From Bacteroidales bacterium UBA1195 (lineage in GTDB: Bacteria > Bacteroidota > Bacteroidia > Bacteroidales > WCHB1-69), in assembly GCA_002309855.1 (NCBI GenBank), contig DBYD01000035.1:7439-71438 (forward strand): a DNA stretch of 64,000 bases, written 5' to 3'. Below the pieces are notes generated by a model. The model was not told the origin of the DNA and searched no databases. It saw nothing but the letters and a program-made list of their open reading frames with translations. Positions within the stretch are counted from its first letter, which is position 1. Every line of letters begins with the position of its first letter. The translations under genes were made by a program, and so were the position numbers. Below are positions 16,035 through 25,544 of the stretch, piece by piece.

Positions 16035-17114
16035 TTATAACGCTATCTGCTGGCAGGGAATCCCGGTGGCCGTGCAGACCGATTCCAACCGTTGGGCATC
16101 AGTATCCGTCAGAAAGACCTGCCCGAACTGTTCGTCGGCAACCAGTTGTGTCAGACACCGGACACGGCGTTGGTCAAGCCTGTCAAAGACATCGTCCAGC
16201 AAAAGAAGAGGTTTTACCTTCTTCATCTGCCTGATATATTCAAACTGCGCCAGCTTCAAAGCAATCAGGAATGTTTTGCGCTGCCCCTGCGAGCAATATC
16301 TCTTGACCGGATAACCGTTGCAAAGAAACAGGAAATCATCCTTGTGTATGCCGCATGTGGTATGGCCGGAATAATAGTCCCGCTGGAGCGACTCCCGCAA
16401 CCCGTCGGACATAGGCTGTTCGTCCAGGCTGCTCTCATAGAGAATCTCAGCCGTCTCCCCGTCATCGGCAATCTGACGGAAATAGCGCAGGAAAACCGGC
16501 AGGAACTGCTCCAGAAATGCCGCCCGCGCATCATGAAGCCGCACGCCAAACTGGGAGAGCCGCTCGTCCCAAACCTCGAAATCGGCAGGATTAAGCGATG
16601 ACCGGTCATAAGCCTGCTTAAGCAGGGCATTACGTTGCATCAGCAGACGGTTGTACTGCACCAGCCCGTCCAGGTAAGCATGGTCCAACTGCGAGACCAC
16701 ACTGTCGAAATAGCGGCGACGGAGTTCACTGCCTCCTTGGATGTAATCCTGATCGTACGGGGAAATCATCACCGAAGGGAAACGCCCGATATGGTCGGAC
16801 ATCCGCTCATATTCCTTCTGATGGATTTTGAAAACCTTCCGGCTGTTCGCCTTCTGGATACAGGAGACCTTAGCCTCCGTCCCATCCTCATCAAAGAGCC
16901 CGTGCAGGGCGAAAAAACCGGCATCATGACGGATGTTCTGCTGGTCGGTGGCGGTGTAATAGCTTTTGCACATTGAGAGGTAATGCACCGCATCCAGCAG
17001 GTTGGTCTTCCCCACCCCGTTCCTGCCGCTGATGGCGTTCAATCCCGGCGAGAAGGAGAAGAGGCCCTCCTCGTAATTCTTAAAGTTTATAAGCTGTATC
17101 TCCTTTAGATGCAT
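16035..17114 (-). CDS. recF: DNA replication and repair protein RecF
   Basis: RecF is an SMC-like ATPase that helps load RecA at single-strand gaps with RecO and RecR. The 359-residue protein has all its landmarks: start MHLKEIQLINFKNYEEG, Walker A GRNGVGKT (residues ~28-35), signature motif YCSQGQRKT and Walker B LLLLDDVFDRLD near the C-terminus. Length is normal. The start at 17114 is used because the longer alternative overlaps the upstream gene, which ends at 17116. It is the last gene of a minus-strand run after a barrel protein and a TPR protein. Confidence 0.97.
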   Translation of the reverse strand: MHLKEIQLINFKNYEEGLFSFSPGLNAISGRNGVGKTNLLDAVHYLSMCKSYYTATDQQNIRHDAGFFALHGLFDEDGTEAKVSCIQKANSRKVFKIHQKEYERMSDHIGRFPSVMISPYDQDYIQGGSELRRRYFDSVVSQLDHAYLDGLVQYNRLLMQRNALLKQAYDRSSLNPADFEVWDERLSQFGVRLHDARAAFLEQFLPVFLRYFRQIADDGETAEILYESSLDEQPMSDGLRESLQRDYYSGHTTCGIHKDDFLFLCNGYPVKRYCSQGQRKTFLIALKLAQFEYIRQMKKVKPLLLLDDVFDRLDQRRVRCLTQLVADEQFGQVFLTDTDAQRLESVCTATGIPCQQIAL

Positions 17115-17115
17115 C

Positions 17116-18828
17116 CTATTCTCCGCCGAAAACATATTTCACGCCCAACAGGCAGTTGAACCGTTCGGTATAGTATTGTGCATAACGCTGGTTGCGTCTT
17201 CCGAGCAGGTTGTTAAGTTCAGCAAAGAGACGCAGGCGGCGGTTCCAGATATATTCTGTGCTCAGGCTCCAGTCAAACCAGTCGGGCAGGGAAACCTTGC
17301 TCCGGCTCCCGTCCGCAGCATATTCCGGCGCAAACAGTCCACCCTTCCATACCCAGTCCATGCCGACACGTATCTTGCTTTTCCAAAGATAATCGGCCGA
17401 CAATGAAATCACATACTGCGGCTTATAGAAAAGCACCACCGTGTCGTCCGTGGAATAGGAGAAATAATCCAAATCTGCGGCAATCCGCAACGCCTCCTTG
17501 TAATGGTAGGCCGCATCCAAATGCACATTGGTCAGCGAAGCCTTCGCATGGGCGATGCCGAATGTGTTGAGCAGCCTGAACTGCGTGGTGTCAAACATCA
17601 CCACATTGGTAGTGTCCGGCAGATAGAAGGGCATTCCGGAATGCATTTCCATGCCAATCTGTGCTCCGAAAATCAGACTGTTGGAAAGATTGGTCCGAGT
17701 ACCGAGGAACAGGCGGTACTGACGGTCAATCCCCAAATCGAGCGATGGCGCAAGGAATGGGTTCTCCACGGAGATCTTTCCAATAGCATCCCTAATCATG
17801 CCTCCCTCGGCTCCAGCATACACTGAAAGAATTTCAGGCACAATATCAAGATGGGCCCGCACATCCGGAAATACAGCAGCGGACACCTCAGAATTCTCCA
17901 GACCGACACCGACCGCCACGCCGAGGGACAGTTTCCACAAATCCTCCTCAAGCTGCACCTTCGGCACCGCACGGAAAATCCAAGTGTCGTACTGTCCGTG
18001 GGTGGTGTCCCAGTAATTGTGGGCATATTCCATGTTAAGGTCTCCTACCAGCCGGAACATGTCCAGCCATGAAACTTTCCGCCGTTTGTCCAAAGTGACA
18101 CCAGCCTGCACATCATGTTCAAAAGAATGATAATTGTCATACAGCAGCGCATAGTCCACCGCATATTGCCGTTTCAGGCGGGTACTGTTTTTGGTGAAGG
18201 GGGTGTATGCCTTGAACGAGGCATGGGCGCGATGGTAATGGCGTGCGATATCCTCCGCCTTTTGCGACCATCCAAACTGCTTTTCCAGGGAATCGGCGGG
18301 ATAGCCATAGCAGTGATAATGGTCAAAAGCGTAACCGGCCTCTTCACTGAAATGGAATTTTTCACGGTACTGCTGGCCATACAACCCGATGTTGTTTTCC
18401 CCATAAGAGGAGATGGCACATCCCTTCACCGGATTCAACGATGCATGGCTGTAGATATGAAGCCCGAAAGACTGCTTGGTGGAACGCAGCGTGTTGAAGT
18501 TGTACTCCAGCAACGGCTGCAGGTATCCCACCCCCGCCTTGATGTAATGCTGGTAAAGCCGTGCGATGGCATCCTTGCCCACACGGGGAGCCTTGATGGG
18601 TTCCGGCGTGAAATGGGTTGGCAGCGGACGTATCTGGAGGGGATACTCCATCTGCGGACGCGCCGCAACGGTATCCACGATTTTGGCCGGAAAACTGATT
18701 TTCTTCTGTGCGTCCTGGATGACCGGGCTGAATGCCGATTTCACCAGCACATCATATTGGGTCTGCCCCTGCAGGCCTGTCAACGTAAAGCCGCCAAAGA
18801 GCACAATTGCAAAAATGGTCCTTTTCAT
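17116..18828 (-). CDS. Outer-membrane β-barrel protein (TonB-receptor-like)
   Basis: The start MKRTIFAIVLFGGFTLTGLQ gives a clear signal peptide; an in-frame ATG six codons upstream (18846) is an alternative. The mature ~550 residues are alternating-hydrophobicity strands with many aromatic residues and end in ERFNCLLGVKYVFGGE, a typical C-terminal barrel strand. There is no evident plug domain or TonB box, so it resembles a barrel-only protein of the TonB-receptor superfamily rather than a full receptor. It lies 22 bases (or 4, with the longer start) after the TPR gene and 1 base before recF. Co-transcription with a periplasmic TPR protein suggests an envelope complex. The ligand is unknown. 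Confidence 0.78.
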   Translation of the reverse strand: MKRTIFAIVLFGGFTLTGLQGQTQYDVLVKSAFSPVIQDAQKKISFPAKIVDTVAARPQMEYPLQIRPLPTHFTPEPIKAPRVGKDAIARLYQHYIKAGVGYLQPLLEYNFNTLRSTKQSFGLHIYSHASLNPVKGCAISSYGENNIGLYGQQYREKFHFSEEAGYAFDHYHCYGYPADSLEKQFGWSQKAEDIARHYHRAHASFKAYTPFTKNSTRLKRQYAVDYALLYDNYHSFEHDVQAGVTLDKRRKVSWLDMFRLVGDLNMEYAHNYWDTTHGQYDTWIFRAVPKVQLEEDLWKLSLGVAVGVGLENSEVSAAVFPDVRAHLDIVPEILSVYAGAEGGMIRDAIGKISVENPFLAPSLDLGIDRQYRLFLGTRTNLSNSLIFGAQIGMEMHSGMPFYLPDTTNVVMFDTTQFRLLNTFGIAHAKASLTNVHLDAAYHYKEALRIAADLDYFSYSTDDTVVLFYKPQYVISLSADYLWKSKIRVGMDWVWKGGLFAPEYAADGSRSKVSLPDWFDWSLSTEYIWNRRLRLFAELNNLLGRRNQRYAQYYTERFNCLLGVKYVFGGE

Positions 18829-18850
18829 ATGGGAAACGCTTTTCATATTT

Positions 18851-21800
18851 TTAATTGCCTAATTCCAGATTATCGTTCTGCCGGTCCAGTTCCTCCTGCC
18901 GCTGCTGTTGCTGTTTGGCGGCAGCCTCCTCCTTGGCCAGCAAAGAGTTGTACTTGTTCAACGCCAGGGTACGCAGCTCCTCCCCGTCATAATTGTCAAT
19001 GATGCTCAGATAGGTGTGCTTGGCTTGGAATGTGTTGCCCTTTTCGGCGTAAATGTCACCAAGCAGAATGTAACTTTTCACCGACCAGTATTCGTAGGCG
19101 ATGTTCACCAGCACCTCGAAGACCTTTTTCTCAGCGGTCTCCAAATCACCTTGCAGGTATTCGATGTTGGCCAACATATAGAGCGCCTCCGAAGCATACT
19201 CCGACTTGGAGTTCTTGCTGAGCCAGCCGAACTCCTGCGCAGCAACCGCCCAATCCTTCAGCGAGACAGCCGAACGGGCGATGACGGCATGTGCCTCCTC
19301 CCGCATTTCGTTGGAAACCTTGTCAAGCCCCAGCAATGTCTTGGCCATGATGGTGGCACTATTGAAATTGGAGTCGGCGTAATAGGACCGCATCAGTCCC
19401 AAGGCGGTCGCCTCCTTGTTGGAGGGCAGCAGATCCATCTGCTGCAGACGTTGGTAGCATTTGATGGCGGCCCGATAGTTCCTGTTCTTGAAATGGATGT
19501 CAGCGGCATTTAGCAGCGCAGTTACTTCAAACTGTGCCAACGGATGCTCCATGACATATTCATAATCAGAAAGCGCCTCATTCACATGTGAGCGCCGCAT
19601 CCGGCACTCGGCGCGATAAAAATGGGCGTGGGTGGCAAAAACACCTTCCGGAAATTTTTCAATGTAGGCGTCAAATCCTTTTTCCGCTTCCGGGAACTGC
19701 TTATTATAGTATTTGTCCGCCGCAGAGTTATAAGTGATGGAATCCTGCGCCTCCGGCGTGATGTTGGCGAAGGAGACATTGCGCACATAAGCGAAGAACT
19801 CCTCCACATTCCCGGAGATGGAATAGATGTTCTCGATGTTCTTCAGCGCGGTGGCTGATTCCTTGGTCTTCGGGTAGTCCTGCACAATCTGCTTGAAGAT
19901 GCGCAAGGCGTTCTCATCATCCTCAGCATTGAAATAAACCAGACCGAGCTTCAGCATCACCTCCTTGGTGCGCTGGTTGTTCGGATATTTCCGGATGTAG
20001 TCGGTGTACATTTCCGCCGCCTTGTCCGTGGTGCCCTTGGAAAGGTAGGTGTCGGCAACCTCCAGCAGAGCATCCGAAGTGTAGGTGGAGGCTGGATACT
20101 GTTCCCGCAACTGTGCAAGCAGGGCGATTTTCTCATCATAACGGTAAAGGCCGCCCATAGAGGCCGCCTTCTGATAGAGCGCATAATCGACGTCATAACC
20201 GCCCAAGGCAATAGTCTTGGAGTAATAGCGCTGTGCCTTGTCCAGTTCGGAAAGCATGAAGCAGCAATCGCCCATCCTGTTATAGAGATCGGCCTCCATC
20301 CGCTGGTTACCGGCATAACCCTTGCGGCTTTCAAACTGTTGGAACTTGGTCAGGGCGTGGGAATACTGACGCTCCTTGAAATGGGCATATCCGGCATTGT
20401 AAAAGGCCTGTCCGTATTCCTGTGTCCGTGCCGCCCCCTCCGAGGCGAAGAAGCGGTTATAGCCCTCAACGGATGAGGCGTAGTTATGCTCCTGATAGAA
20501 TGACTCCGCCATCCAGAAGAGGCTTTGGGAATAGACCTCGGAAAGATAGTTGTTCGCCATTGACTGGGAAAGGACTTTCCGTGCTTCCGCATATTTGCCT
20601 GCGTTATATAGTTCCATTCCCTTGAAGCATAGCACCCGTTGGTAAGCCTCGTTCAGCCGTGCCGAACGGTGTTCCATTTTTTCCAGAGATTTGATGGCCG
20701 CCTGATAGTTTTTGGTAGTCAGGTAAATGTCGGAAAGATATTGTTCGGCCTCCGCCCGCCGTGCCGCCTTGGGATATTCGTTGATGTATTTTTCCAGCGC
20801 GGAGATGGCGTTGGAAAATGGGTTGGCGGAGAGTTCGTACTGAAGCTTTGCGTAGGTAAAAAGGGCATCCTCCGTCAGGTAAGGATCCTTCTTCAATTCA
20901 TACGCGGCATAGAATGTATTGGCGGCAAACTCCTTACGGCCGGTCTGCAGATAGCAGTCGCCGATGGCGAAATAAACCTGCTGGTTAATCGAATCCTGAT
21001 TCCTGCAGATGGCCCGTGTGAGGCATTTTATGGCATCCTCATACTGTTTTTCATGATAATGGCAATACCCCAAACAATAATAATCCTCGCATGTGGCCAT
21101 CTCCACCTTTGCAAAATAGTTGTTCATGTAAGGGATGGCCTCCTTATACTTTCCCATGGAATAGTAAGACTGTGCCACAATCCGGTTGATTTCAGGCTCC
21201 CGTTTTTCCGTGCTTTTTTCCAACAGGCTCCCCGCCTCTGCCACCACCTTTTCGTATTCGCCCATCGCGTAGCGGATTTGGGCGATGTAGAAGGGGACGA
21301 TGCTGCTGTAGCCCGACACCTCCTTAAGCTTTTCAAAGCCATCGATGGCGGCCCGGTAACTACGCTCCTCATAAAGGATATGGGAATAATAGAAAAGAGC
21401 CTTGTTCGCATACGGGCTGTCGGTCCCCTTCACCTCCGCAAAAAGCGGCTTCGCCTCGTCATAGTTGTTCTCGTAGAAATAACAGTAGCCCTTTTTGAAG
21501 AGGTATTCCAAACGGCTCACCGGATCCAGCGCACCCTCATCCACACGTTCGTAAGATTCCAATGCAAGATGATAGGCGCTGCTGTTGAAGCGGTAGTTTG
21601 CCAGATTCCAGTACAACTGGCTGGAATGGATGCTTTCGGGATAGGTTCCTGTGTAGGCGTTGCAAAGCATGCCGGCATCCTTGTGATGCAGACGGCAGGC
21701 ACAGACCGCCGCATAAAAGTGGGCCTCCTCCCGTTGTGCCTCACAGAAGCCGGTGGCATCTGACATGATTTTCATGAACAAATCTTTGGCCGCACCATAT

Positions 21801-21949
21801 TGTTGCATTTCAAACAATTCTTTGGCCGTCTTCAACTGGGCTTCCGGCATCTGGAAGGTCTGGGTCTTTTGTGCGGAAACATCGCTCAAAAAAAGCATCA
21901 GAAGACAGATGCACAGAGTTTTACATAATTTTATCGTGCTATTCTGCAT
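18851..21949 (-). CDS. Large secreted TPR-repeat protein
   Basis: This 1032-residue protein has a signal peptide (residues 1-26, MQNSTIKLCKTLCICLLMLF, cleavage near DVSAQ). The rest is almost all tetratricopeptide repeats, with recurring patterns such as AYY, ALxxY and GxYxxA about every 34 residues and YxxA pairs throughout. It probably acts as a periplasmic scaffold, in the manner of YbgF/BamD-like TPR proteins but much longer. The final ~25 residues are Gln/Glu-rich and charged. It leads the operon with the barrel protein and recF, and a consensus promoter lies 42 bases upstream. The partner proteins are not known from sequence. Confidence 0.85.
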   Translation of the reverse strand: MQNSTIKLCKTLCICLLMLFLSDVSAQKTQTFQMPEAQLKTAKELFEMQQYGAAKDLFMKIMSDATGFCEAQREEAHFYAAVCACRLHHKDAGMLCNAYTGTYPESIHSSQLYWNLANYRFNSSAYHLALESYERVDEGALDPVSRLEYLFKKGYCYFYENNYDEAKPLFAEVKGTDSPYANKALFYYSHILYEERSYRAAIDGFEKLKEVSGYSSIVPFYIAQIRYAMGEYEKVVAEAGSLLEKSTEKREPEINRIVAQSYYSMGKYKEAIPYMNNYFAKVEMATCEDYYCLGYCHYHEKQYEDAIKCLTRAICRNQDSINQQVYFAIGDCYLQTGRKEFAANTFYAAYELKKDPYLTEDALFTYAKLQYELSANPFSNAISALEKYINEYPKAARRAEAEQYLSDIYLTTKNYQAAIKSLEKMEHRSARLNEAYQRVLCFKGMELYNAGKYAEARKVLSQSMANNYLSEVYSQSLFWMAESFYQEHNYASSVEGYNRFFASEGAARTQEYGQAFYNAGYAHFKERQYSHALTKFQQFESRKGYAGNQRMEADLYNRMGDCCFMLSELDKAQRYYSKTIALGGYDVDYALYQKAASMGGLYRYDEKIALLAQLREQYPASTYTSDALLEVADTYLSKGTTDKAAEMYTDYIRKYPNNQRTKEVMLKLGLVYFNAEDDENALRIFKQIVQDYPKTKESATALKNIENIYSISGNVEEFFAYVRNVSFANITPEAQDSITYNSAADKYYNKQFPEAEKGFDAYIEKFPEGVFATHAHFYRAECRMRRSHVNEALSDYEYVMEHPLAQFEVTALLNAADIHFKNRNYRAAIKCYQRLQQMDLLPSNKEATALGLMRSYYADSNFNSATIMAKTLLGLDKVSNEMREEAHAVIARSAVSLKDWAVAAQEFGWLSKNSKSEYASEALYMLANIEYLQGDLETAEKKVFEVLVNIAYEYWSVKSYILLGDIYAEKGNTFQAKHTYLSIIDNYDGEELRTLALNKYNSLLAKEEAAAKQQQQRQEELDRQNDNLELGN

Positions 21950-21990
21950 GTTTTTAACGTTTTTACATTACATATCTGTGGTTCACACCT

Positions 21991-21999
21991 GCAAAAATA
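21991..21999 (-). promoter_or_regulatory. Bacteroidota -7 box for the TPR-barrel-recF operon
   Basis: On the minus strand the bases read TATTTTTGC, matching the TAnnTTTGC consensus of the Bacteroidota primary sigma factor, 42 bases before the ATG at 21949. Confidence 0.6.
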
Positions 22000-22145
22000 G
22001 TCCTCTTTGCATCGGAAAAAGGAGTTTGGAGGCAATCTTTTTTCAACACGTTTTTGTTGATTCGGCACACTGTTTTTTTTCCTGCACAAAAGACACAATA
22101 AAAAACAATATGCCGCGTTTGAAACACACAATACGCTAAAGAGCC

Positions 22146-25100
22146 ATGGAAGCACACGACAACGAACTAATTGAAAAACTGGAGCTTTTTGTCCGCAAAT
22201 ACTACAACAACATTGCGGTGCGCGGCTGCATTCTGTTTGCTGCCATCCTGCTGGCACTTTTCCTGATTGTATCCCTTTTTGAATACTACACCTACAGCAA
22301 TACTATTGTCCGCACCTGCATATTCTACGGATTTCTGATTTTGAATGCCGGCGTGCTCACAGGCATGATCCTGCTGCCGCTATTCCGCAAGGCCGGCTGG
22401 CTGAAAAGGCTAAGTTATGAGGATGCGGCCCGTCTGATCGGGAAACATTTTCCTGAAATCGATGACAAACTGCTGAACACACTGCAACTTCACGAGCTCG
22501 CCGAACAGAATCCCGAAGGATACAGCCTGCTGGATGCCGCAATTGAACGTAGAATCGAGCAGATGAAACCTTTCACCTTCCATAAGGCGATTGACTTCCG
22601 CAAAAACCTGAAATATCTTAAATATGCGCTGCCACCCGCCCTGATAATCCTTCTGCTTCTTGGCTGGAACAGCGAGCTCTTCACCGGACCGACCCGACGG
22701 ATCATTCACCATCAGACCGCATATGAAAAGCCGGCCCCATACCAGTTTGAATGGGAGAATCCGGTTTCGGAACTGTTTCAGGATGAAGATCTACAAATCA
22801 CGGTGAAAATCAAAGGCAAAGAGACTCCAGAGGAGGCATTTGTCAATGCTGACGGCGTACGGTACCGGATGGAGCGGGTTTCAACCGTGGAATTCCGCTA
22901 CAAGCTGAAAAGGCTCCGCAACGATACCCGTCTCCACTTTGAGAGTGAGGAGGTGAGGTCACCGGAACATCACATACGTGTATTGCCAAAACCCAACCTG
23001 TTGCATTTCAGCGTCACGCTGGATTATCCGGCCTACCTGCACAAAATCACCGAAACGATGGACAACAACGGAAACATAACAGTTCCGCAAGGCACACACA
23101 TCACCTGGAAATTCCACACAGCAAATGCCGATGAAGTGCAGATCACCACTGGCACACAGCAAATCCGCATTCCATGCAACAATAATCTCTGCAGCTACGG
23201 CGTACAGGCCAGAAACGATTTCTCATATCAGGTTTCAAGCAGCAACAGTTATCTGAACAACCGTGACTCCCTGCAGTATTTTGTCAGTGTCATTCCTGAT
23301 GCATTTCCTGAAATCCATGTGGAGAGGAGTCAGGATTCGCTCTATTTCGACCGATTTTATTTCAAAGGCGGAATACGCGACGACTACGGCTTCCGGAAAC
23401 TGCAGTTTGTCAGTTTTGTCATGAAGGACAAGGACACGGTGCGCCCTGCCACAGCAACCCCAATCCCCTTCCAACCGGACGCCACCGCCCAACCCTTCTA
23501 TTTCTATTTTGACGCACAGACGCTCTCCCTCTCATTAGGGGAAAGTCTGCACTATTATTTTGAAGTCTGGGACAATGATGGGGTGAACGGCAGCAAACGG
23601 AGCCGCACCGGCGAAATGACATTCAAACTTCCCACAGCCGATGAGATCAGGGAGCAGTCGGAGCAGGTGAAGCAGGAAACCAAAGAGGGTCTCTCCCAAA
23701 TGATGAAGGAAAATAGTGAGATTTTGCAACGCATTGAGGCTCTTAAGAAAAAAATGATAGGACAGAAGGAGGCCGGTTGGCAGGAAAAAAAGGAACTGGA
23801 AGAGCTGATCAGGCAATGGCAGGAGCTGAAAAAGGAGACAGAAAATGCCATTGAAGCGCAAAAAAGGCAGCAGGAACTGGAAAACCAATATGAAAGCCTC
23901 TCCGATGAAATTCTTCAGAAGCAGGAGGAGCTGCAGCAGCGAATGGACGAACTATTCTCCGATGAAATGAAGCAGACCATGATGGAAATCCAGCGTATGA
24001 TGGAAAAGGAGATGGACAAGGAGAAGTTGAATGAGGCACTGGAGAAAATCCGTATGTCCACTGAGGAACTGAACAAACAGCTGGACATGGATCTGGCCCT
24101 CTTCAAGCGTTTGGAGGTGGAGCAGAAAATGGAAAACATTCTGGAACAGGCGGACAAGCTGGCCGAAAAGCAGCTGGAACTCGCCAAGGAGGCCGCCAAG
24201 AACGATGCGGACAACAAAGCAATCGAACAGAAACAGCAGCAGCTCAAGAATGAATTCAACCAATTGATGGAGGATGCGGAAAGTCTGCGTGAACTAAATA
24301 ACAAACTGGAACAGCCTTTCAAAATTCCAGACCAGAAAACATTGGAAAACAACATCCGGAAGGAGATGCAGCAGGCAATGGAACAGTTGCAGAAGCAGAA
24401 CGGCAAACAGGCCGCGCCGCACCAGCAGAAGGCAGGCGAACAGATGCAGCAGATGCAGCAGAAGATGGAGTCCGATTTTCAGGCGAGCATGGACAACAGC
24501 GCGGCAGAGGATGTGCAAAGCATCCGCAGGATATTGGACAACATAGTAAAAGCCTCATTCCAACAGGAAAAGCTGATGAAGCGGCTTGCAGGAATGAACA
24601 TCCAGGACCCAAATGCCAAAGAGGTGATCCGCGACCAGTTCACGTTAAAGGAGAACCTCCGCATGATTGAAGACAGCATCGCAGCCATCGCCAAACGCCA
24701 ACAGGCGGTGAAACCGTTTGTCTATAAACAAATCACCCAAATCAACAACGCCCAGCGTCAGATCCTTTCGGACATCGGACAGACACAGGAACAGGTGTAC
24801 TATTATTATCGTCCGCGCAACTTCAACAACGCCGTATCAAAACAACAGTATGTCATGACATCCTTGAACGACTTGGCCCTGATGCTCGCCGAATCGATGA
24901 CAAACATCCAGCAGCAGGGGGCAAAAGGCGGTAACTCATGCAAGAGCGGCCAATGCAAGCAGGGAAGCAGCAGCGGTGGGAACAAGCCAAAGGACATGAA
25001 ATCGCTGCGTGAAATGCAGGAACAGCTCAACAAACAGTTGGAGGAGATGCGCAAGCAACAGGGCGGACAGCCCTCCAAACAGGGGCAGACAGGCAAAAAA

Positions 25101-25544
25101 CAGGGGCAGACAGGCAACCAGAGCGAGCAGTTCGCCCGTATGGCGGCCCGTCAGGAGGCCATACGCCGCATGATGCAGGACAAGCTCTCCCAGTTACAGA
25201 AGGAGGGGCGCCAAGCTGAGGCCGGCAACGTGCAACGGATGATGAAGGAGATGGAGCAGACCGAAAAGGAGCTGGTCAACAAAATCCTGAACCAGGAAAC
25301 TATTAACCGCCAGCGCGACATAACCACCAGGATGCTGCAATCCGAAAGAGCGGAAATGCAGCGGGAAAAGGACGATACCAGAGAATCCAAACAGGGTCGC
25401 GAGCTCCAGCGCACTCCGCCGCCGGAATGGATCAACCGGCAGAACCAACGGCAGCAGCAGACAGAGATGTACCGGACTGTTCCGCCAAGCATGACGCCGT
25501 TCTACAAGCAGAAGGCCAACCAATATTTTTATCATTTCGAATAA
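22146..25544 (+). CDS. DUF4175-family membrane-anchored coiled-coil protein
   Basis: The product is 1132 residues. Two or three membrane helices near the N-terminus (residues ~26-46, ~57-78 and ~160-175) flank a cytoplasmic loop, as in DUF4175 proteins of Bacteroidota. A β-rich extracytoplasmic part (~190-500) follows. Then comes a very long coiled coil from ~510 to 1100, dense in Gln, Glu, Lys and Met with MQQMQQKM-like repeats, and a low-complexity Gly/Gln/Lys stretch (KQGSSSGGNKPKD, GQTGKKQGQTGNQ). The function of the family is not established. The stop overlaps the ATG of an Omp85-type gene by one base (TAATG), which links the two in expression and probably in an envelope-spanning job. 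Confidence 0.8.
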   Translation: MEAHDNELIEKLELFVRKYYNNIAVRGCILFAAILLALFLIVSLFEYYTYSNTIVRTCIFYGFLILNAGVLTGMILLPLFRKAGWLKRLSYEDAARLIGKHFPEIDDKLLNTLQLHELAEQNPEGYSLLDAAIERRIEQMKPFTFHKAIDFRKNLKYLKYALPPALIILLLLGWNSELFTGPTRRIIHHQTAYEKPAPYQFEWENPVSELFQDEDLQITVKIKGKETPEEAFVNADGVRYRMERVSTVEFRYKLKRLRNDTRLHFESEEVRSPEHHIRVLPKPNLLHFSVTLDYPAYLHKITETMDNNGNITVPQGTHITWKFHTANADEVQITTGTQQIRIPCNNNLCSYGVQARNDFSYQVSSSNSYLNNRDSLQYFVSVIPDAFPEIHVERSQDSLYFDRFYFKGGIRDDYGFRKLQFVSFVMKDKDTVRPATATPIPFQPDATAQPFYFYFDAQTLSLSLGESLHYYFEVWDNDGVNGSKRSRTGEMTFKLPTADEIREQSEQVKQETKEGLSQMMKENSEILQRIEALKKKMIGQKEAGWQEKKELEELIRQWQELKKETENAIEAQKRQQELENQYESLSDEILQKQEELQQRMDELFSDEMKQTMMEIQRMMEKEMDKEKLNEALEKIRMSTEELNKQLDMDLALFKRLEVEQKMENILEQADKLAEKQLELAKEAAKNDADNKAIEQKQQQLKNEFNQLMEDAESLRELNNKLEQPFKIPDQKTLENNIRKEMQQAMEQLQKQNGKQAAPHQQKAGEQMQQMQQKMESDFQASMDNSAAEDVQSIRRILDNIVKASFQQEKLMKRLAGMNIQDPNAKEVIRDQFTLKENLRMIEDSIAAIAKRQQAVKPFVYKQITQINNAQRQILSDIGQTQEQVYYYYRPRNFNNAVSKQQYVMTSLNDLALMLAESMTNIQQQGAKGGNSCKSGQCKQGSSSGGNKPKDMKSLREMQEQLNKQLEEMRKQQGGQPSKQGQTGKKQGQTGNQSEQFARMAARQEAIRRMMQDKLSQLQKEGRQAEAGNVQRMMKEMEQTEKELVNKILNQETINRQRDITTRMLQSERAEMQREKDDTRESKQGRELQRTPPPEWINRQNQRQQQTEMYRTVPPSMTPFYKQKANQYFYHFE

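Noticed and set aside
16092..16601. Plus-strand frame opposite recF
   Set aside because: It is antisense to the intact recF motifs and shows no independent signal.
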